Assembly: GCA_000697055.1 (NCBI GenBank)
Contig: JNDT01001732.1
Span: forward strand, 1 to 64,000
Direction: 5' to 3'
From: Saksenaea vasiformis B4078
Taxonomy: Eukaryota; Mucoromycota; Mucoromycetes; Mucorales; Saksenaeaceae
DNA: 64,000 nucleotides
Numbering within the stretch: the stretch's first letter is position 1; each line of letters opens with the position of its first letter. The notes beneath the pieces were generated by a model. That model was not told the DNA's origin and did no database searches. It worked only from the letters and a program-made list of their open reading frames with translations. Both the position numbers and the translations under genes were made by a program. Shown here in pieces: positions 37,475 to 50,615 of the stretch.

Positions 37475-37985
37475 GATGAATTATTCAATTAGCAACATTC
37501 GACAGTTGAAATATGCTATGTGTGGCAAATGAGGAGACTCACAGGAATCTTGATGTGTACATGGGATAACACCGTTGAGAAAGTTGTTTAACAGCAAAGC
37601 ACTCCGAGAAATGTACACTTAGCCAACATGAACAACCCGTATTGCTTAAATGCGATATATGAGAATAATCGTTAGTACTCTTACAGCTTTCATGATCCGT
37701 CTTGAAAAAGTTGGGAATGTAGAACGCATCAAGGCAACACGTGCAGAAATAGACTGGTTGTTGACGACATTTGTAAATTCATATCCTAAACCCCATCATT
37801 TGCAAATGGCTCCATATTTCCACAGACACGGACTTTTATCTAGATAGTGTTCAAGTTATCCACTCTGATGTATTTAATCTAAACAAAAGATTTGGTAGTT
37901 ATCATTGGTTCTCGTCAAGCGTCAAGCTTCGTCTCCATGCATATAGCCATTTCCATCGGAACTGTCTTGTTTATTGCCTCTGCGT

Positions 37986-38485
37986 TCACTCTTTCACACT
38001 ACCATCTCTGGGTCGGTAATATATGCCTCGTCGTTCCAAATCATCCTCTACGTCGTCAGGTATCCGGCCGTATACTCGTATCGCATAGACACCTCGTGTA
38101 AATTTCTCTGCTTGACATAAGTAATGTGCTAAAAGAACTATCGAAAACGCTTACCGACTCGCTGCCACCTAGCAACCCAACTATCTTGTGGTTGCATCAT
38201 AGATATCACACTTTTTAAAGGATATTATTAAATACATAAACTTAGAAAACACTATATAGCCTACCCTTCAAACTTTGCGCTGGTGCATTCCACAACTCGA
38301 TCCATGCTACCTCGCATCTGCAGTAGATCTTCGCAATTTTCGCAGCCTGATTGTCGAAATTGTGCTGCATTCTTTAAAGATTATCAATACCTGTAATCCT
38401 ACCTACTCCATCGTTTAATTACCTTTACTAAAGAACACAACAGACATGCACGTAACTGTCGCTTGTCAGTGGGCACTTGGGCCAT
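37986..38485 (-). CDS. SPT4: Transcription elongation factor Spt4
   Basis: Minus-strand gene of four short exons: 38485-38423, 38371-38265, 38210-38155 and 38107-37986, totalling 348 nt and 115 residues (human SUPT4H1 has 117). It starts MAQVPTDKRQLRACLLCSLVK. The four-Cys zinc site is C14, C17, C31 and C34 (CLLC and CENC). Then come LLQMRGSMDRVVECTS, QDSWVARWQRV and the KOW/NGN-contact part GVYAIRVYGRIPDDVE. Spt4 pairs with Spt5 as DSIF, which travels with RNA polymerase II and aids processivity. All junctions keep frame with GT-AG borders. No single exon is long enough to stand out as an open frame, so it is easily missed. Confidence 0.93.
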
Positions 38486-40126
38486 GGTTGATCAAGGACA
38501 AACCCCGCGCATGTCTTGGGAGGCGATCTTATTCAAACGCCGTGTGGCTTAAAAAGTGTGTCTGTGTAACATAACGTCCAAGAAGCTCATACTGGGGGAT
38601 TTGATAATTACAGAGATTTTTATATATAAACTATACCAAGAAAAGTTGTCTGCCTTGTGCAAGAGATGAAAGCTACAATAAAATAAAACTGTATTTATTA
38701 CAACCTTAATTATCATCTACCTGGGATAGCCGCTCGAATGCTGCCGACCTCTCTCTAGAGGTGATCATAAGCGTAACTTTCCTTGAAGCTGTCTGATCGT
38801 TCCGTTTATTTCCAAAGCAGTATTCATTTTTTTTATCGTACAGCTAATATCGAGTCTACAGCAAGTACAAAACAGGAACCCATGTAGAACAATAGGATCT
38901 CAGGGAACGATTTCTCATAACGACCAACTTTGATCTACCAAAACCTCTGCGAACCGACCTTATAGAAATATAGGACTTTGAGGATTTTCAACTAACTATA
39001 TGTTGAGCGAGAGAAGCGAGACGTGCTAATACCAACATGCAAGTTTTCCTGACGCTGTAGTTTTATGGTGCATGGATCCAAGATCGTTAACTATAGCGGA
39101 TTCTCATACAAGCATCTATTTGTACTGATCATGGTCTATCCAAGTACATCCGCAGCTATGATTATTGTGTCCGAGAATACTTCGATCCTGAGCATTACAT
39201 AGCAATGTTTCTGTCATAGGTCGCTGTACATATCATATCTTCTCTTGTATGTGCGATTCCAGTCGTTACCACAAAGCTATGTTTGTAATTATCATTGCTT
39301 TTCTCAGGTATGCTGTTCCATGATGACAATTTATTCCTGATTTCTACATGTGTATACAATGCAATTGTTGCTTTGAGCGCGCACCTGTAGATAAATCCAC
39401 GTGTCAGTATCGATATTGTTACGTTATGCGATCTCGATCTGCACAAAGCTGAGATAGAACAGGACTGGTTGAGTAGGTTTATCAAAAGTAGGCATTCTAC
39501 AGTTGACGAACGTTGCATTGTATAATTCCTAGCGATCTGGCACAGACTGCAACGATTTTTATTTGTATCATCATCCAGCCCCTCGAACCAATATGGATTC
39601 GCGAATCATATGATATTGAAAGATCTGAAATTCGCGTGGTGCCTCATTCGTGGCATAGTAAGACAGTCGGTTGGCAATGAAGCGTCATCTTGGGATTCAT
39701 ATCGCATGACTTTACACACTAACTGCAGTGCAACTCAAAAGTTAGACGCTGTATTTCCTGCGGACTGATGGGTAGTCTATATAAACCATGACACCCTATA
39801 ACATCGATACTAATTTGCAATTCTCTTTTTTTTATTATTTGCGTGGTTATGCGATCTTTGAAAGGATTACTTGTCATGCTTAATCCTGATGAAGCTTACT
39901 GAAGCACATACAAAAGATATGAAGGTCGAGGATGGCGTTATTAGTAAGAACGGAGCATCTCCAGACAATGAGAGAAACTTCAGAAATGACAGTTGCGGGT
40001 GTCCTGCAATCCACATTCACGGCCAGATGATGAAAGTTCCAGGGGACAAAAAAGGCAGTCCCGCATCATGCTCGCACAAAAATCTGTCTGAGAGTGCTCT
40101 CTTTTTTTTTATTTCTGACTTTCCCA
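38486..40126. other. Intergenic region, AT-rich
   Basis: About 1.6 kb without a recognisable gene, between the divergent SPT4 and SR-protein genes. Short frames on both strands (such as 39195-39518 minus and 39871-40155 plus) lack motifs. A TATA-like sequence (TCTATATAAACC) lies near 39778. The 3' part is presumably the SR gene promoter and leader. Confidence 0.5.
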
Positions 40127-41224
40127 ATGTCTTACTACGACGACAGAGACCGTGATCGTGATTACAGAAGAAGAGGGCTCCGTCGACTCTATGTTGGTAA
40201 GTGATCTATAAGAGCGCAAGTTACATGTATACCGGATTAATAATATTCACAGGTGGAATTAATCGCTATGTGCGTGAACGCGATCTGAAGGATCTTTTCA
40301 ACAGATGTGGAAGAATCAGAGATATTGATCTTGTGGTATGATATCTGACGGCATAATGATATTGGCGCTAAGCTGTTGTTACCTTACAGTCTAATTTTGC
40401 TTTTGTGGAATTTGAAGTAAGTGAAATATGAGCTTGAGGGAAGTATGATTACTCATACATGTTTTAGGATGCCAGAGGTATTTGATTAATTGTTCTACGT
40501 CTTTTTTTTTTGTAACGCTTATTCAGATGCTGAGGATGCCATCAGAAAGTATGATGGATATCGTTTGGAAGGCGACAGCATCCAAGTCGAATATGCCAGA
40601 AAAGGAATGGCACCATATCGTTCTGGTAGCGGTCCTGTATCTGGCAGATGCTACAACTGCGGAGAATCTGGTCATATGTAAGTGAAATTTTTGAAAGGCA
40701 TGCATGGGTATCATTAACATTTTCTTTACTTCATCATTTCACCAAAGTGCACGGGAATGGTAAGTCGACACATACTTTCCCATCCCTTATTTTAATACAT
40801 TTCATAGTCCTACACCCAAGGGAAGAGGCGAACGTGCTATGAGATTTGAAGAGAACCGTTGCTTGTAAGTTGTCTGATAGGATTTTACGTATCATCTTAT
40901 GCTCTGTCATGGCAGTGAATGTGGTGAGGCTGGACATTTGGCCAGAGATTGCCCGTAAGTGTGAATGTGTTGGCTGTCTGTTTGAAGTTTCTTATTGTCT
41001 TGGATATTAGTGAGCAGCGAGGCCCCTCTAGAAGACGTTCGCGATCTCGTTCTCCCCGGTCCCGGTCTCCTTCCCGTTCGCGCGGACATTCTCGTTCCCG
41101 CAGCCCCCGACGAGACACGCGACGCTCTTCGCGCGACAGAGAGCGCAGTGGTCGTTACGACGAGGGTAATGACCGCAATGATAGATATAATGATAGACGT
41201 CGCAGCAGAGACGACAGACACTAG
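40127..41224 (+). CDS. SR splicing factor: RRM, two zinc knuckles, RS domain
   Basis: Nine exons: 40127-40196, 40253-40335, 40390-40416, 40468-40477, 40527-40677, 40748-40759, 40808-40864, 40916-40954 and 41011-41224. They sum to 663 nt, 220 residues. A short Asp/Arg N-terminus leads to an RRM with LRRLYVGGINRYVRERDLKD (RNP2) and NFAFVEFEDARDAEDAI (RNP1). Two CCHC knuckles follow (CYNCGESGHIAREC and CFECGEAGHLARDC), then an RS/SP-rich tail with RSRSRSPRSRSPSRSR. One RRM plus knuckles plus RS resembles SRSF7 and, with two knuckles, plant RSZ32/33. Such proteins bind exonic enhancers and help select splice sites and export mRNA. Exons of 10 and 12 nt are unusually small; the 12-nt one completes the first knuckle. 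Confidence 0.93.
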
Positions 41225-43110
41225 GTTGATGCAGCGTCGGTACTTTCATTTCAATCAAGGATGCGGAAGCTTGATGGAAATCTTGGGATAGTGATAAGGG
41301 CATCCATTAGGTGCACTTAATCACTAGCTCGTTCTTTGTAGTAATGTTTAAATTTTATCAAAGAGAATATGAGAATGATTACGTATGGCGTTACTACGAG
41401 AGGTGCATACGAGGGTGGCGAGCACTAGCTACAGCAGAAAGGTGTTTCAATTGCCGGCTGTGTGTCATCCTATCTAATGGTGTGTTCTATTCATCTGGTG
41501 GCAAGGTTGGCTATGGATCAATGGGAGTGTACAAACGGCGTAGAAATAGCTGGATCATGGACGCCGCAAACGACAGGCAGACATGGGTCGCTTCTGACGA
41601 CACAACTTTTCCAAGGACAGTTTGGTATCATGTCCATGGGCAGATATAAATGCTGTGGATCTTTGCAAGGAAATGCATTCAGCTCACGCAACGTGAAGTA
41701 GCCTTTATGAGACAGATCAGGTTGGCAACATGTATGAGTGTTTTGCATCTACTGGTGTACCCACGAATTTGCTGTCGCTGTTTGAAGAAGGAGGGTCTCT
41801 ATGGATGAGAAGAATATATACACGCTCGACTGTAAATTGAACACAAAGAAGCTGGGTTTTACATAGATAAACCGCAATACCTTGTGTTTATAGCAGATCG
41901 CAACGTGTAATGATCTCTTACGTTTAGTGGTAAGATCTTGCTGGCCAGGGAAGAACCAAGGCCAGTAAACGTGGTAAACAGGATGGTGACAAGTACAGCG
42001 ATGTAATTTCCTTCATGTCAGCAAGAGAAAAGAGAGCATTTTCAAATAAGGAACATTGTTCAGGCTCCTTCTTCTTTCCTTCATAAATGTATTTCGTGGT
42101 TTCCCCTACTCTACACGCTTCTCCGAAGTAAGGTCGGCCCCAGTCGCATACTAGCCGTGTGTATAATGATAAATTAGACATCGCATGACCAGGGAAATTG
42201 CCGCATAGGATCGATGTCGATTTGGCCAAAAAAAAAAGCAACAACGATGGATCACACGCCTTATCGCGTCGATTACATCATTAGAGCCTTACTACCTGTA
42301 TTTATAGTGGGATATCCGTGAAGAGATGCCGTTATTTATGGTTTGAACAGGCAGCACGGGGTTTCAGCTGAGTAAATCAAGAAAGACCACAAGTTAATAA
42401 CGTCAGCTCAGGGATCGACAATTACCATCCATCTGGCACACGATAACATTTATGCATATCCTTCGGTCATCGCGGGGTCAGGCTGGGTTGCTTTTTTCCC
42501 AGAAAGTTCAAACCGTTTCCAACGTTTTTGTACGATATGAAGAACGGGTAACTGAGCTGTTGGCTTTGTTGTGGGAAAGGAGATGAGGACAAGCAGGAGT
42601 CGTCCACTACTTCAGATAGTACTGTGAAGCGTTCAACCTGTGACCTTCGTCATGTAGAGTCATTACTCAGACTTCTTGGACAATTTGGCCTCAGTCTGAG
42701 AAGGAGCCCCGAATTCAGTTTTTGCCACAGATCAGGATGATCTTGAGATGAATGCTCAGATATGGATATTTGTTGACATTCTATGCTTCAGCTTATTGTA
42801 TGTTCTGGTGGCGTTTCCTGCCACTTCACTACCCACAGTTGTCTATATTATTCCCGAGTTGCCGTACTATCTGCTCCTAATTTATGTTGCGACTATGCAA
42901 CATTTTGGAAGAGCATTTGTGTATGACCGAACATCGGTTATCGAGTAAAGTTTGCGATGATCCTGTTACACGTACGTATTCTTGTGAATTTTCTGGTGTG
43001 GCGTGTCATCCCTGCGTAATGGTTGCAAAAAAAAAAAAAGGAAAATTCCAAATCGAGAAATTCACTGCAGCTTTCTTTGTTGAAACCCTTATTGTTACCG
43101 CCATTGCTGA
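41225..43110. other. Intergenic region
   Basis: No supported gene in about 1.9 kb. The plus frame 41311-41649 and the minus frame 41924-42244 have no conserved motif and low-complexity neighbours. The last few hundred bases should hold the promoter of the Spo71-like gene. Confidence 0.5.
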
Positions 43111-46102
43111 ATGGACACCTTATTGCATAGTCAGCCGGAAAACGAACGCCAAACGCCCAACGTCCATGCGCACAAAAAAGAATGTGCCCGTCGTTTATTC
43201 ATTAGTGAAATCGATGTTCCTCAACTCACACCAAGCGAAAGCCAAGAGCAACCAACTGCTTCGGCAGTAACGCCTACACAACAACAATTGTTACCGTATG
43301 CTGGCTGCCGACTTCAAACAACAATGCAGTAACCTACTTTTCATTGATAGAGAAGCCGATCTTGCACCTCCTGAGCAAGACCTGGGCCGTTCTTCAGACG
43401 AAAGCACCACTGCGCGGGCGGGACAATCTGGAAGTGACCAAAGACCGGAAATGACACCTGGTTCAACCTCAGGTGATAGCTTTTTTACTGCAGCGTCGTC
43501 TGTAGAACCGCGAAGTGAAGAGGAAGATCAAAGTATTAGCGAAATCGATGTCGACATGTTAATGAACCGCGCCCTCGGTATTAAAGCTCCTTCGACTCCC
43601 TCTTCTTCGTCCTCCACCAGAACAGTTCGACCATCGCAAAATAAATCCGATCCAAGCAGCGGACAGCCAAATCATGACAATGTCCCTTCCGCCGATCGGT
43701 CAAAGTCGCCACTGGGAAAGAAAAAATCTCTTTCAAAAATAATCCGATCCAACACTCTACGTTGGCGTAAGTCTGGTGCAGTGTTCGTTCCGGTCCAAGG
43801 GAACACGCCACCACCGGTACATGATAATGGGGAGATAATCAAACATGATGTGGTGCTCTACACACGCTCACTCAGCAGTCATGGTGGAAATCAACCGACA
43901 CGGTATAAGGCTTCGCGTGAGGCACGACTTGGACAGTTCACAAAGAACTGGAAACAAACAGAGCTGGTGCTCACACCAAACGAGCTGATTGTCTGCTCAT
44001 CTTCGGTGAGAAATGATTTGCCTTCTTTTTGAAAATCTCATAGATGGTCAAAGAAAATCCGATGGCCAAACAAACGGATCGACGAACGCTTGGTTTTTAA
44101 GGGCCCCAAACGGACACCCCAGCTAGAGTTGTTTCTGCTGTCTCCTCTCGATTATACGTTTTGCCTTCGTTATCCTGTGGAGAAAGCGTTCGCTACAATC
44201 ACATTTCGTGCCCGGTCATTGACATTGTGTTGGGAATGGTATCTTGCGATCTATCGGTTTTTACCGGAGACCTGCAAGCGTCCCTGCCCATTGTGGTGTG
44301 AAGTGTATGTACCACTTATGGATATACGGGTATATCTTCCACTTTTCAACAATCGGTCTGAACCTCAGTATGGGATTACAACCGAACATGTCAAGGAAGC
44401 GGTCCTAGCAATGTTTGAAGAGGATGACGGTTGGGCCCAGGTGGCCGAATCAAAGCTAGGAAAGACGGACTTGGATATGTGTTGGGTGCATAAAGACCGC
44501 ATAGAGTGGGCATTTTGGAAGACGGCTACCAGCGGTGACCGTGCAAATCTTGCTATTTGTCCACAAACTATTGAACAGGTGGATCATCATATAGAAAGTC
44601 GGTAGCATTAATCCTCTGTTTCAGACACATCAACTTGAGATTCGGCGTGTTCAGCATACACCATATGATATCTCTTTAAAAGATGACAAAGTTTTAAAGG
44701 TAAAGAATAAAGCACAAACTGAAGGCAACTAGTCATTCATAAATCTTCAGGAACCTCTGCCTGTAGAAGGTTTTTTGCGTAAAATAACGAATTTCCAAGG
44801 AAAAGTGATTGGTTCCAGTCGATTTACCCGAAAGCGCTTCTATTTTGCATCATTTGACCAATATCTCTTCTATATCCTACCGTCAAAGGCCTCGCCAGTG
44901 GATGCCACATATTATACCAGAGAAAAACTACCGTCAAACCATGCATCTCCTCGTGCAGTGGTGACTTCTCCTTATGCTGATGATATGATTATACCGAAAG
45001 ACGAAATACAACGGCGTATGAGTTTACTGACCAATGCAGGAGGCGTCATCGACCTAACTGAAGTATCGTTTGTCCGACGGTCTTTTGTTGCTGACGACGT
45101 GAATTCGAGCGATGTCGACAGCTTATGCGCTAACTCGATCACTCCTGTTTTATCGGACGATGATCCTACACCTCAACGACGGTCCACCGCTATTCGCAAC
45201 ACGGAAAAGGCTTTTCTCGAACTCATCATGGAAAACGGCCTGACTATAAGACTTGAGGTACGGTTTCTTGCTTTATGTACGTATAACTTACTTTACGGGT
45301 CTTCGGTGTTATTCCAGGCTCGTTCGGGCGACATGTGTGATTTATGGGTCGACCAGCTAAAGAAACTCGCCATCTATTGGAAAGCACATAAAGAAGCTCA
45401 GCGAGACGCTCGTGCACAGCATACATTTTCAGATATGCTCAATGAGGATCTGAAACTAGCTACTAGCGAAGCGGGTGATGATACTGGAATGGTTAAATCA
45501 AAGATTACGGCTGACACGCGTCTGTGGAGTCGCTGCGTCTTTGAACAATGCCGGGATGTGGTGGTAAGCTGTGTCCTAGAAAGAATGCACCGTTGCTGAC
45601 TCGCACATTTCAGAAAACGGGTACCATGTATTTCCAGCCTCGTTCCCGTGGCACATTTACACAGAAGATATTCGTGCTAACTGCGAATGGATGGCTTCTC
45701 TATTTCGATCCCTTCCGGCGCTCGCCTGTAACATGCCAACCCGTATCCACAGCTGCACATGCACGTAAAGGTCTTATAGACATTGCGGATGGCTATGTCT
45801 ACTCGGGCGATCTCTCTTTACCAAAGCAACCACCAAATCGACCACCGCGAATGTTTAAAAGTGGACTGACAACAGCTGACGATGATCGAGAATGCATCTT
45901 CTCCGTATGGAAACCAAAAAATCGACGATATTTCAGCACAAAACGGAAGCGATTATCAGTCTACCCACAGGATCATCGATCTAGTCCATTCAAGGGCGAC
46001 ACATGGGTATTCCTTGCAGAGAGTAGGCAGGAAATGGAAGAGTGGGTGTGGGCAATGAACACGGTTATCGAAAATCTATTGCGAGTGAACAAGGCAGACT
46101 GA
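43111..46102 (+). CDS. Spo71-like protein with PH domains
   Basis: Plus-strand gene starting MDTLLHSQPENERQTPNVHA and HKKECARRLFISEIDV (intron 43296-43350), ending NLLRVNKAD then TGA at 46102. An acidic Ser/Thr-rich segment is followed by a conserved block with LYTRSLSSHGGNQPTRYKAS and WWE-like aromatic stretches (FRARSLTLCWEWYLAIYRFL). Two PH-like folds come next: one from VEGFLRKITNFQGK through FYFASFDQYLFYI to its tail DLWVDQLKKLAIYW, and one from GTMYFQPRSRG through KIFVLTANGWLLYFDP to the closing EEWVWAMNTVIENLL. Layout and motifs match fungal Spo71/Mug56 proteins, which act in forespore membrane shaping during sporulation. The role in a fungus of this type is inferred. About 900 residues; intron boundaries were not all checked. 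Confidence 0.8.
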
Positions 46103-46181
46103 AGTTTCGCCAAAACGCCATTATTTTTGTCTAACAATTTACAATCTATTACTTTTATATAAATGAAGAAGTATCGTACAG

Positions 46182-48582
46182 CTATTTGACGTTGACTTTT
46201 CGATAGGTTGCTCCCAGCTTTCCTCGTCCATCTTCTTTTCGATACCTCGTGCAAAGTTTGAGTAGCTTTTCTTTCGATTCGTCATCTTCTAATTGAATAC
46301 ATTTCTGGTAAACAGGCTGGAGAGTCTTCAACTTGGGCGGGCTAGAGCTCCATGTTCCACCTCTTCCAAACTGAGTTGAAAGAAGAGTCAGCGCTTGTTT
46401 TATTTCGTTGGCTCTTAAAAAAAATTATGAGTGTTACGGCATGGTCAACTTCATTCGCTTACCTCGCTAGCGTGTTAGCCATCTGGAGTACGAGCACGCG
46501 TTGCTGTTCTTCTGTCCATCCTTCCTTGATCTGCGTTGCTAGCCGCTTTGATTCTTGCGCCTTTATTTGTATGACATCAGACGCCTGCGCCTGATAGAGA
46601 TGGTTCCTCTGCTCCAAGAAGCGTTGATAGTCATCCCAAATCTTCCATGCTAATGCACCATCCTTTGTGTGGTAGCAGAAAGTCAACATCTGCTGAAACG
46701 TAAATCCGTTGGGTTCCACACCGTATTGCTTGAACGTTTTGAAGTACACATCGGCGCAGTCGCGGGCTTGCTTCTGGGATACGTGTACGGCCAAATAGGC
46801 GGTCAACATCTGCGTGGTCATTGGAATATCTTGCTTCGCCAGATAATTAAGGATAGTAGTAGCTTCCTCAACGACTTTAGAACGTCTCGCAGGTGTAGTG
46901 GCAGGAATCAGGGTATACTCAATAAGCGCCCCCTCCGTTTCGTCTTCGCCCTTATTAGGTGTTGTTCCCGATTGCTTTGATGGTGGAGGGTCGTAAGATG
47001 CGTAACACCAAAACAAATTGGTATATGTGCATGCATCGGGTGCAATAAGTGATTCCTTTCCGTGCTGCCGTTCATCTTCCAGCATTTGCCGGAAGATATC
47101 TCTGCCAACTGGGAGATTCTTCTTTCGTGCACAGGCAGCTATGAGCGTGTTGTACGTAACATGATCCGGTTGGAAACCATAAACTTCCTTCATCTGACGC
47201 AGCAAACTAAATGCTTCGTCAAAATAATCTGGCCGCTTAGCACATGCATTGATAAGAACGTTAAAGGTGACATCGGTTGGATAAAGGTAGTTGCCGGTCA
47301 TGTCTTCGAATAAATTCAATGCTCGTTCCACCTCTCCTTTCTATGCCTCTAGTTCAGTTCCCATCCGGTGAGCTCAATCCTACTGACCTTTGCACAAGCA
47401 TGTAGCATGAGTGTATAAGATACCTCGTCAGGTTGATGGTAAGATAGGCGCATCGAATCGAACAATTCCCATGCTTTTTGGATCCTATTTGTCTTGAGAC
47501 AGCCGCTAATAAGACTGGAAAAGATAGGCTATCATTTTGTTAACATGTGAGCCAACGCTTAGCTTTATTATATCACACCGTAAACGTACCTGAGATGGTA
47601 TCATATCGGAAGACTTCATTTTTTCAAATACTACAAACGCATCATCCAATCGAGAACACTTTACAAACGCCTTGATCAGACATGAGTAGCTGTAAATATC
47701 TGGCATCAAGTTTTGATCCCGCATCCGCTTGAACGTAGTTATGGCATTCTCTAGATCATGGCTGTTTGCATAGGCATCCATCAAATGGTTGTAACAGCGG
47801 GTTGTTGGCTGATGATTGTAATTCTTTACCCCATGTCAGCAATTACTTTCCAAATTTCCAAAACATCCACTTACCATCATAAGCTGTAATGCATGCTCTG
47901 CTTCTTCTGGACGTTTAGCGAGCGCCTAGAAAGACAAGTTGTTTTAGCATAAATCGGTCATTACTGCAAGGGGGGAATATTACGTTCGCGTATATCAGCT
48001 GCTCAAAATCTTCTAGTGAAAGAGTTTCCAAAGAGGCTGGTTGCTGTGGTTCTATAGCTTTCGTCTCTTCCGTTAATGGCTCCAGTTCGGATGATGATGA
48101 GGGCGCGGCAATCGCTTTGGTAGGTTCAGGGAGTTGCTGCAGGCGATTCGGACGGGTATCCAAAAATCTGATTCTCAGGTTTTCTAAGTAGTCGACACTA
48201 ATTTTAGGTCGTGCCTTTGCTGAAGCTGCCAGTTCGCTGTAAATCGCAGCGACTTCCCGTTCGTCTATCTTCTCTACTGCTTCCGCTTCCGCCTGTAACA
48301 GAAAAGCGATCAGCTCCACATCACATAGTAACATCTTGGAACACGTACAATTTTCTTCTTTTTGTCTATTCGATGCTCTAGCTTGCGAATCTCGTCGAGA
48401 ACCTTTTTCACTCTCTCCTCCTGGTATGCCGATCTAAACGATCGTTGAGTCACCATTAATGTAAATTCTCTACAAAAGTCAGTTGCTTGCCTTGTTGTAA
48501 ACGATCGTGTGGCATGACTCCATTGCGCGTCGTAGCGACAGCGTTGTGTCGCCCGCCTAAGCAATTTTGTTGCCAGCAGCAT
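46182..48582 (-). CDS. Mitochondrial pentatricopeptide-repeat protein
   Basis: Minus-strand gene starting MLLATKLLRRATQRCRYDAQ, an Arg-rich presequence without acidic residues, and ending KLGATYRKVNVK then TAG at 46184-46182. A charged helical region precedes a tandem array of at least six 35-residue PPR motifs, for instance TRCYNHLMDAYANSHDLENA, PDIYSYSCLIKAFVKCSRLD, PTDVTFNVLINACAKRPDYF and PDHVTYNTLIAACARKKNLP. PPR proteins bind organellar RNA in a sequence-specific way and guide its processing, stability or translation. The exact yeast equivalent is unclear. The gene converges on the Spo71-like gene, 79 nt between stops. An in-frame upstream frame to 48747 exists but starts at a non-presequence. 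Confidence 0.85.
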
Positions 48583-49563
48583 CAGTATGTCCTCGTTATT
48601 GTCGAAGTTCCTCGACTTTTTTTGACGGGTATGGGTACGGTCACATTTTGTTCTCCGCCGATATGTGCGCGCACTGTTGTTTTCGGCGGCGTTCCAATGC
48701 CCATTTGCGTCTACTGCTGGCCGAGGTGACAGTGAAACCAGGTACAATCATGACCGTTGTCCACATACTAAAACAGCTATATGTACAATGAACATTATAC
48801 GATATCAAAGACGGTATAGGGTACACTTTAATCGATTGATGCAAAATATGACGGCAAATTACGGAAATTCCAAAAGACATCGTCGGACAACTGAGGACAT
48901 CGCTGATTTTGAGCAAATTCTCATGGTATTGGCAGACAGGATTAGCCATAGCGACCTTCTATCGCGCTACGCGCATGAGAGTCTCTACAGTTCAGGATAA
49001 CCAGTGCAATTTTGAATGGACGAGTCTGAACTTGTCGCAACGGCTGATCATGTCAAACGTCAAATGCGCTCAGCATTTCAGCTTAAAGCGGCAAAAATTA
49101 TGCTGCATGTTGCAGAAAATGATGGTAAAGTGGAAATGCATAGGAAAATCCAGATGGGGTAGCGTGCCTCCGTGTGCAGAGACTTCTCCGACAATTGCAG
49201 TAATGATTCACAGCACCATGTCAAACTACCTCGGAAATGCTCACCGAGCCAAGTTCGCTACGAATGAAAAACTATGGTGAAAATATTAGTCATTCAAATT
49301 TAACCTAAATTTTGGTTTCCTAAGTCGTTGCGAAGTTCATATTTCTTGGTTTCTCGGAGAGGGCGGCATATCTTTATGTTGTCATATCTGATTCATACAC
49401 AACGCATCTACTCTATTCTCTAGCTTTATGTAATGTATGTAGTAGTCGATAGGTTATAGTAAAAGAGGATGTATCTTTTCCCCACCGGAAAAACCGCAAA
49501 TTTTTTTTCGCTTTAAAATTAGAATTTGTCTCGTCGCTCGAGCCTTCGTCCTTCTTTCTCAGT
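48583..49563. other. Intergenic region between PPR and dienelactone hydrolase genes
   Basis: Divergent promoter region. Short frames on both strands near 48600-49000 overlap each other and are not supported. Nothing else recognised. Confidence 0.55.
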
Positions 49564-50615
49564 ATGTCTTCTCTCGGTGTCTGCTGTTCCCTCAAACCTG
49601 TTGAATCCAACTACTCGCCAATCGGAGTCATCGAACATCTCGGCGACTTACCACTTTATGTCGTCGGTCCAAGGGTATGACGAGTAACACTGTTGCTCCC
49701 CATGTAAACTGGTTTTTGTTATTGTTGTAGGATGCAAAGAAAGCCATCGTGGTGATATACGACATTATGGGTTTGCAGTAAGTCGAGGTCCCCGTTCCAT
49801 GTCATCATACTGACTAGTCATAAGCAACAATACCAAGCAGTTCTGTGATATTCTTGCCGGTCATGGATACAAGGTGGTTATGCCAGACTTCTTCCGGGGT
49901 AAACCGTGGGACATCAAAAACATCGGTGATCGCCCGGCGGTGATGGCTTGGCTCGGCAAGGTGGGAAGGATCGATCTGGTACGTCAGGCTGCAATTTTAC
50001 TACAGCATATGTGTTTAACAAGAGAATAATAGATTGCTCCTCAAATTACAAATGTCAAGGTATGGCTTCAAAACCAAGGTGTCACAAGTGCCGGGATTGT
50101 CGGTTTCTGCTGGGGAGGAAAGGTAAACTGTCGGTTTTCTGAGAACGACTGTGTAACCCAGCATGACTAGATTGGTGTCCAGATTGCGGGGATTGACAGA
50201 TTCTACGGCGCGTTTACGCTGATCCATCCAATTATTGTCGACACAAAGGACGCTGAGAGAGCGCAAGCGCCTATCCTGGCGCTGCCTAGTAGGGATGAAC
50301 CTGACATGGTAAGAATTAGACTTGCTGTCAAGTAATCCGATTAACACCAAGCAATAGACCGAATACATGGAAGTCTTAAAGAAAAAGCCTTTTGGCGCTC
50401 AATGCAAGCACCACCGCTTTGATGGTAGATAGAGATGATCACCACTTGTGCTGATAAATGAGAACCTAACACTATTACGAACTATAGATATGCACCACGG
50501 ATTTGCAGCAGCTCGCGGTAACTGGTCAGATGAACTGAACAGGAAGCGAGCTACAGAAGCTATTCAATTGACTATTGATTTCTTTAACCAAGTTCTTAAC
50601 CCAAGCAAATTGTAA
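49564..50615 (+). CDS. Dienelactone hydrolase family protein
   Basis: Plus-strand multi-exon gene starting MSSLGVCCSLKPVESNYSPI (exon 1 to 49674, exon 2 from 49731), ending QVLNPSKL then TAA at 50615. Alpha/beta-hydrolase features appear in order: KAIVVIYDIMGL, GHGYKVVMPDFFRGKPW, the nucleophile elbow AGIVGFCWGGK with the catalytic Cys, PILALPSRDEPD with the likely catalytic Asp, and MHHGFAAARG with the catalytic His. The Cys-Asp-His triad and GFCWGG motif define dienelactone hydrolases. Bacterial members open dienelactones in chlorocatechol breakdown; fungal members mostly have unknown substrates. At least five introns. Length is about 240 residues, normal for the family. Confidence 0.9.

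Noticed and set aside
37640..37847. Plus frame RLEKVGNVERIKATRAEIDW after a good TTACAG acceptor
   Set aside because: No upstream exon or start was found, and the opposite strand is equally open. Insufficient support.
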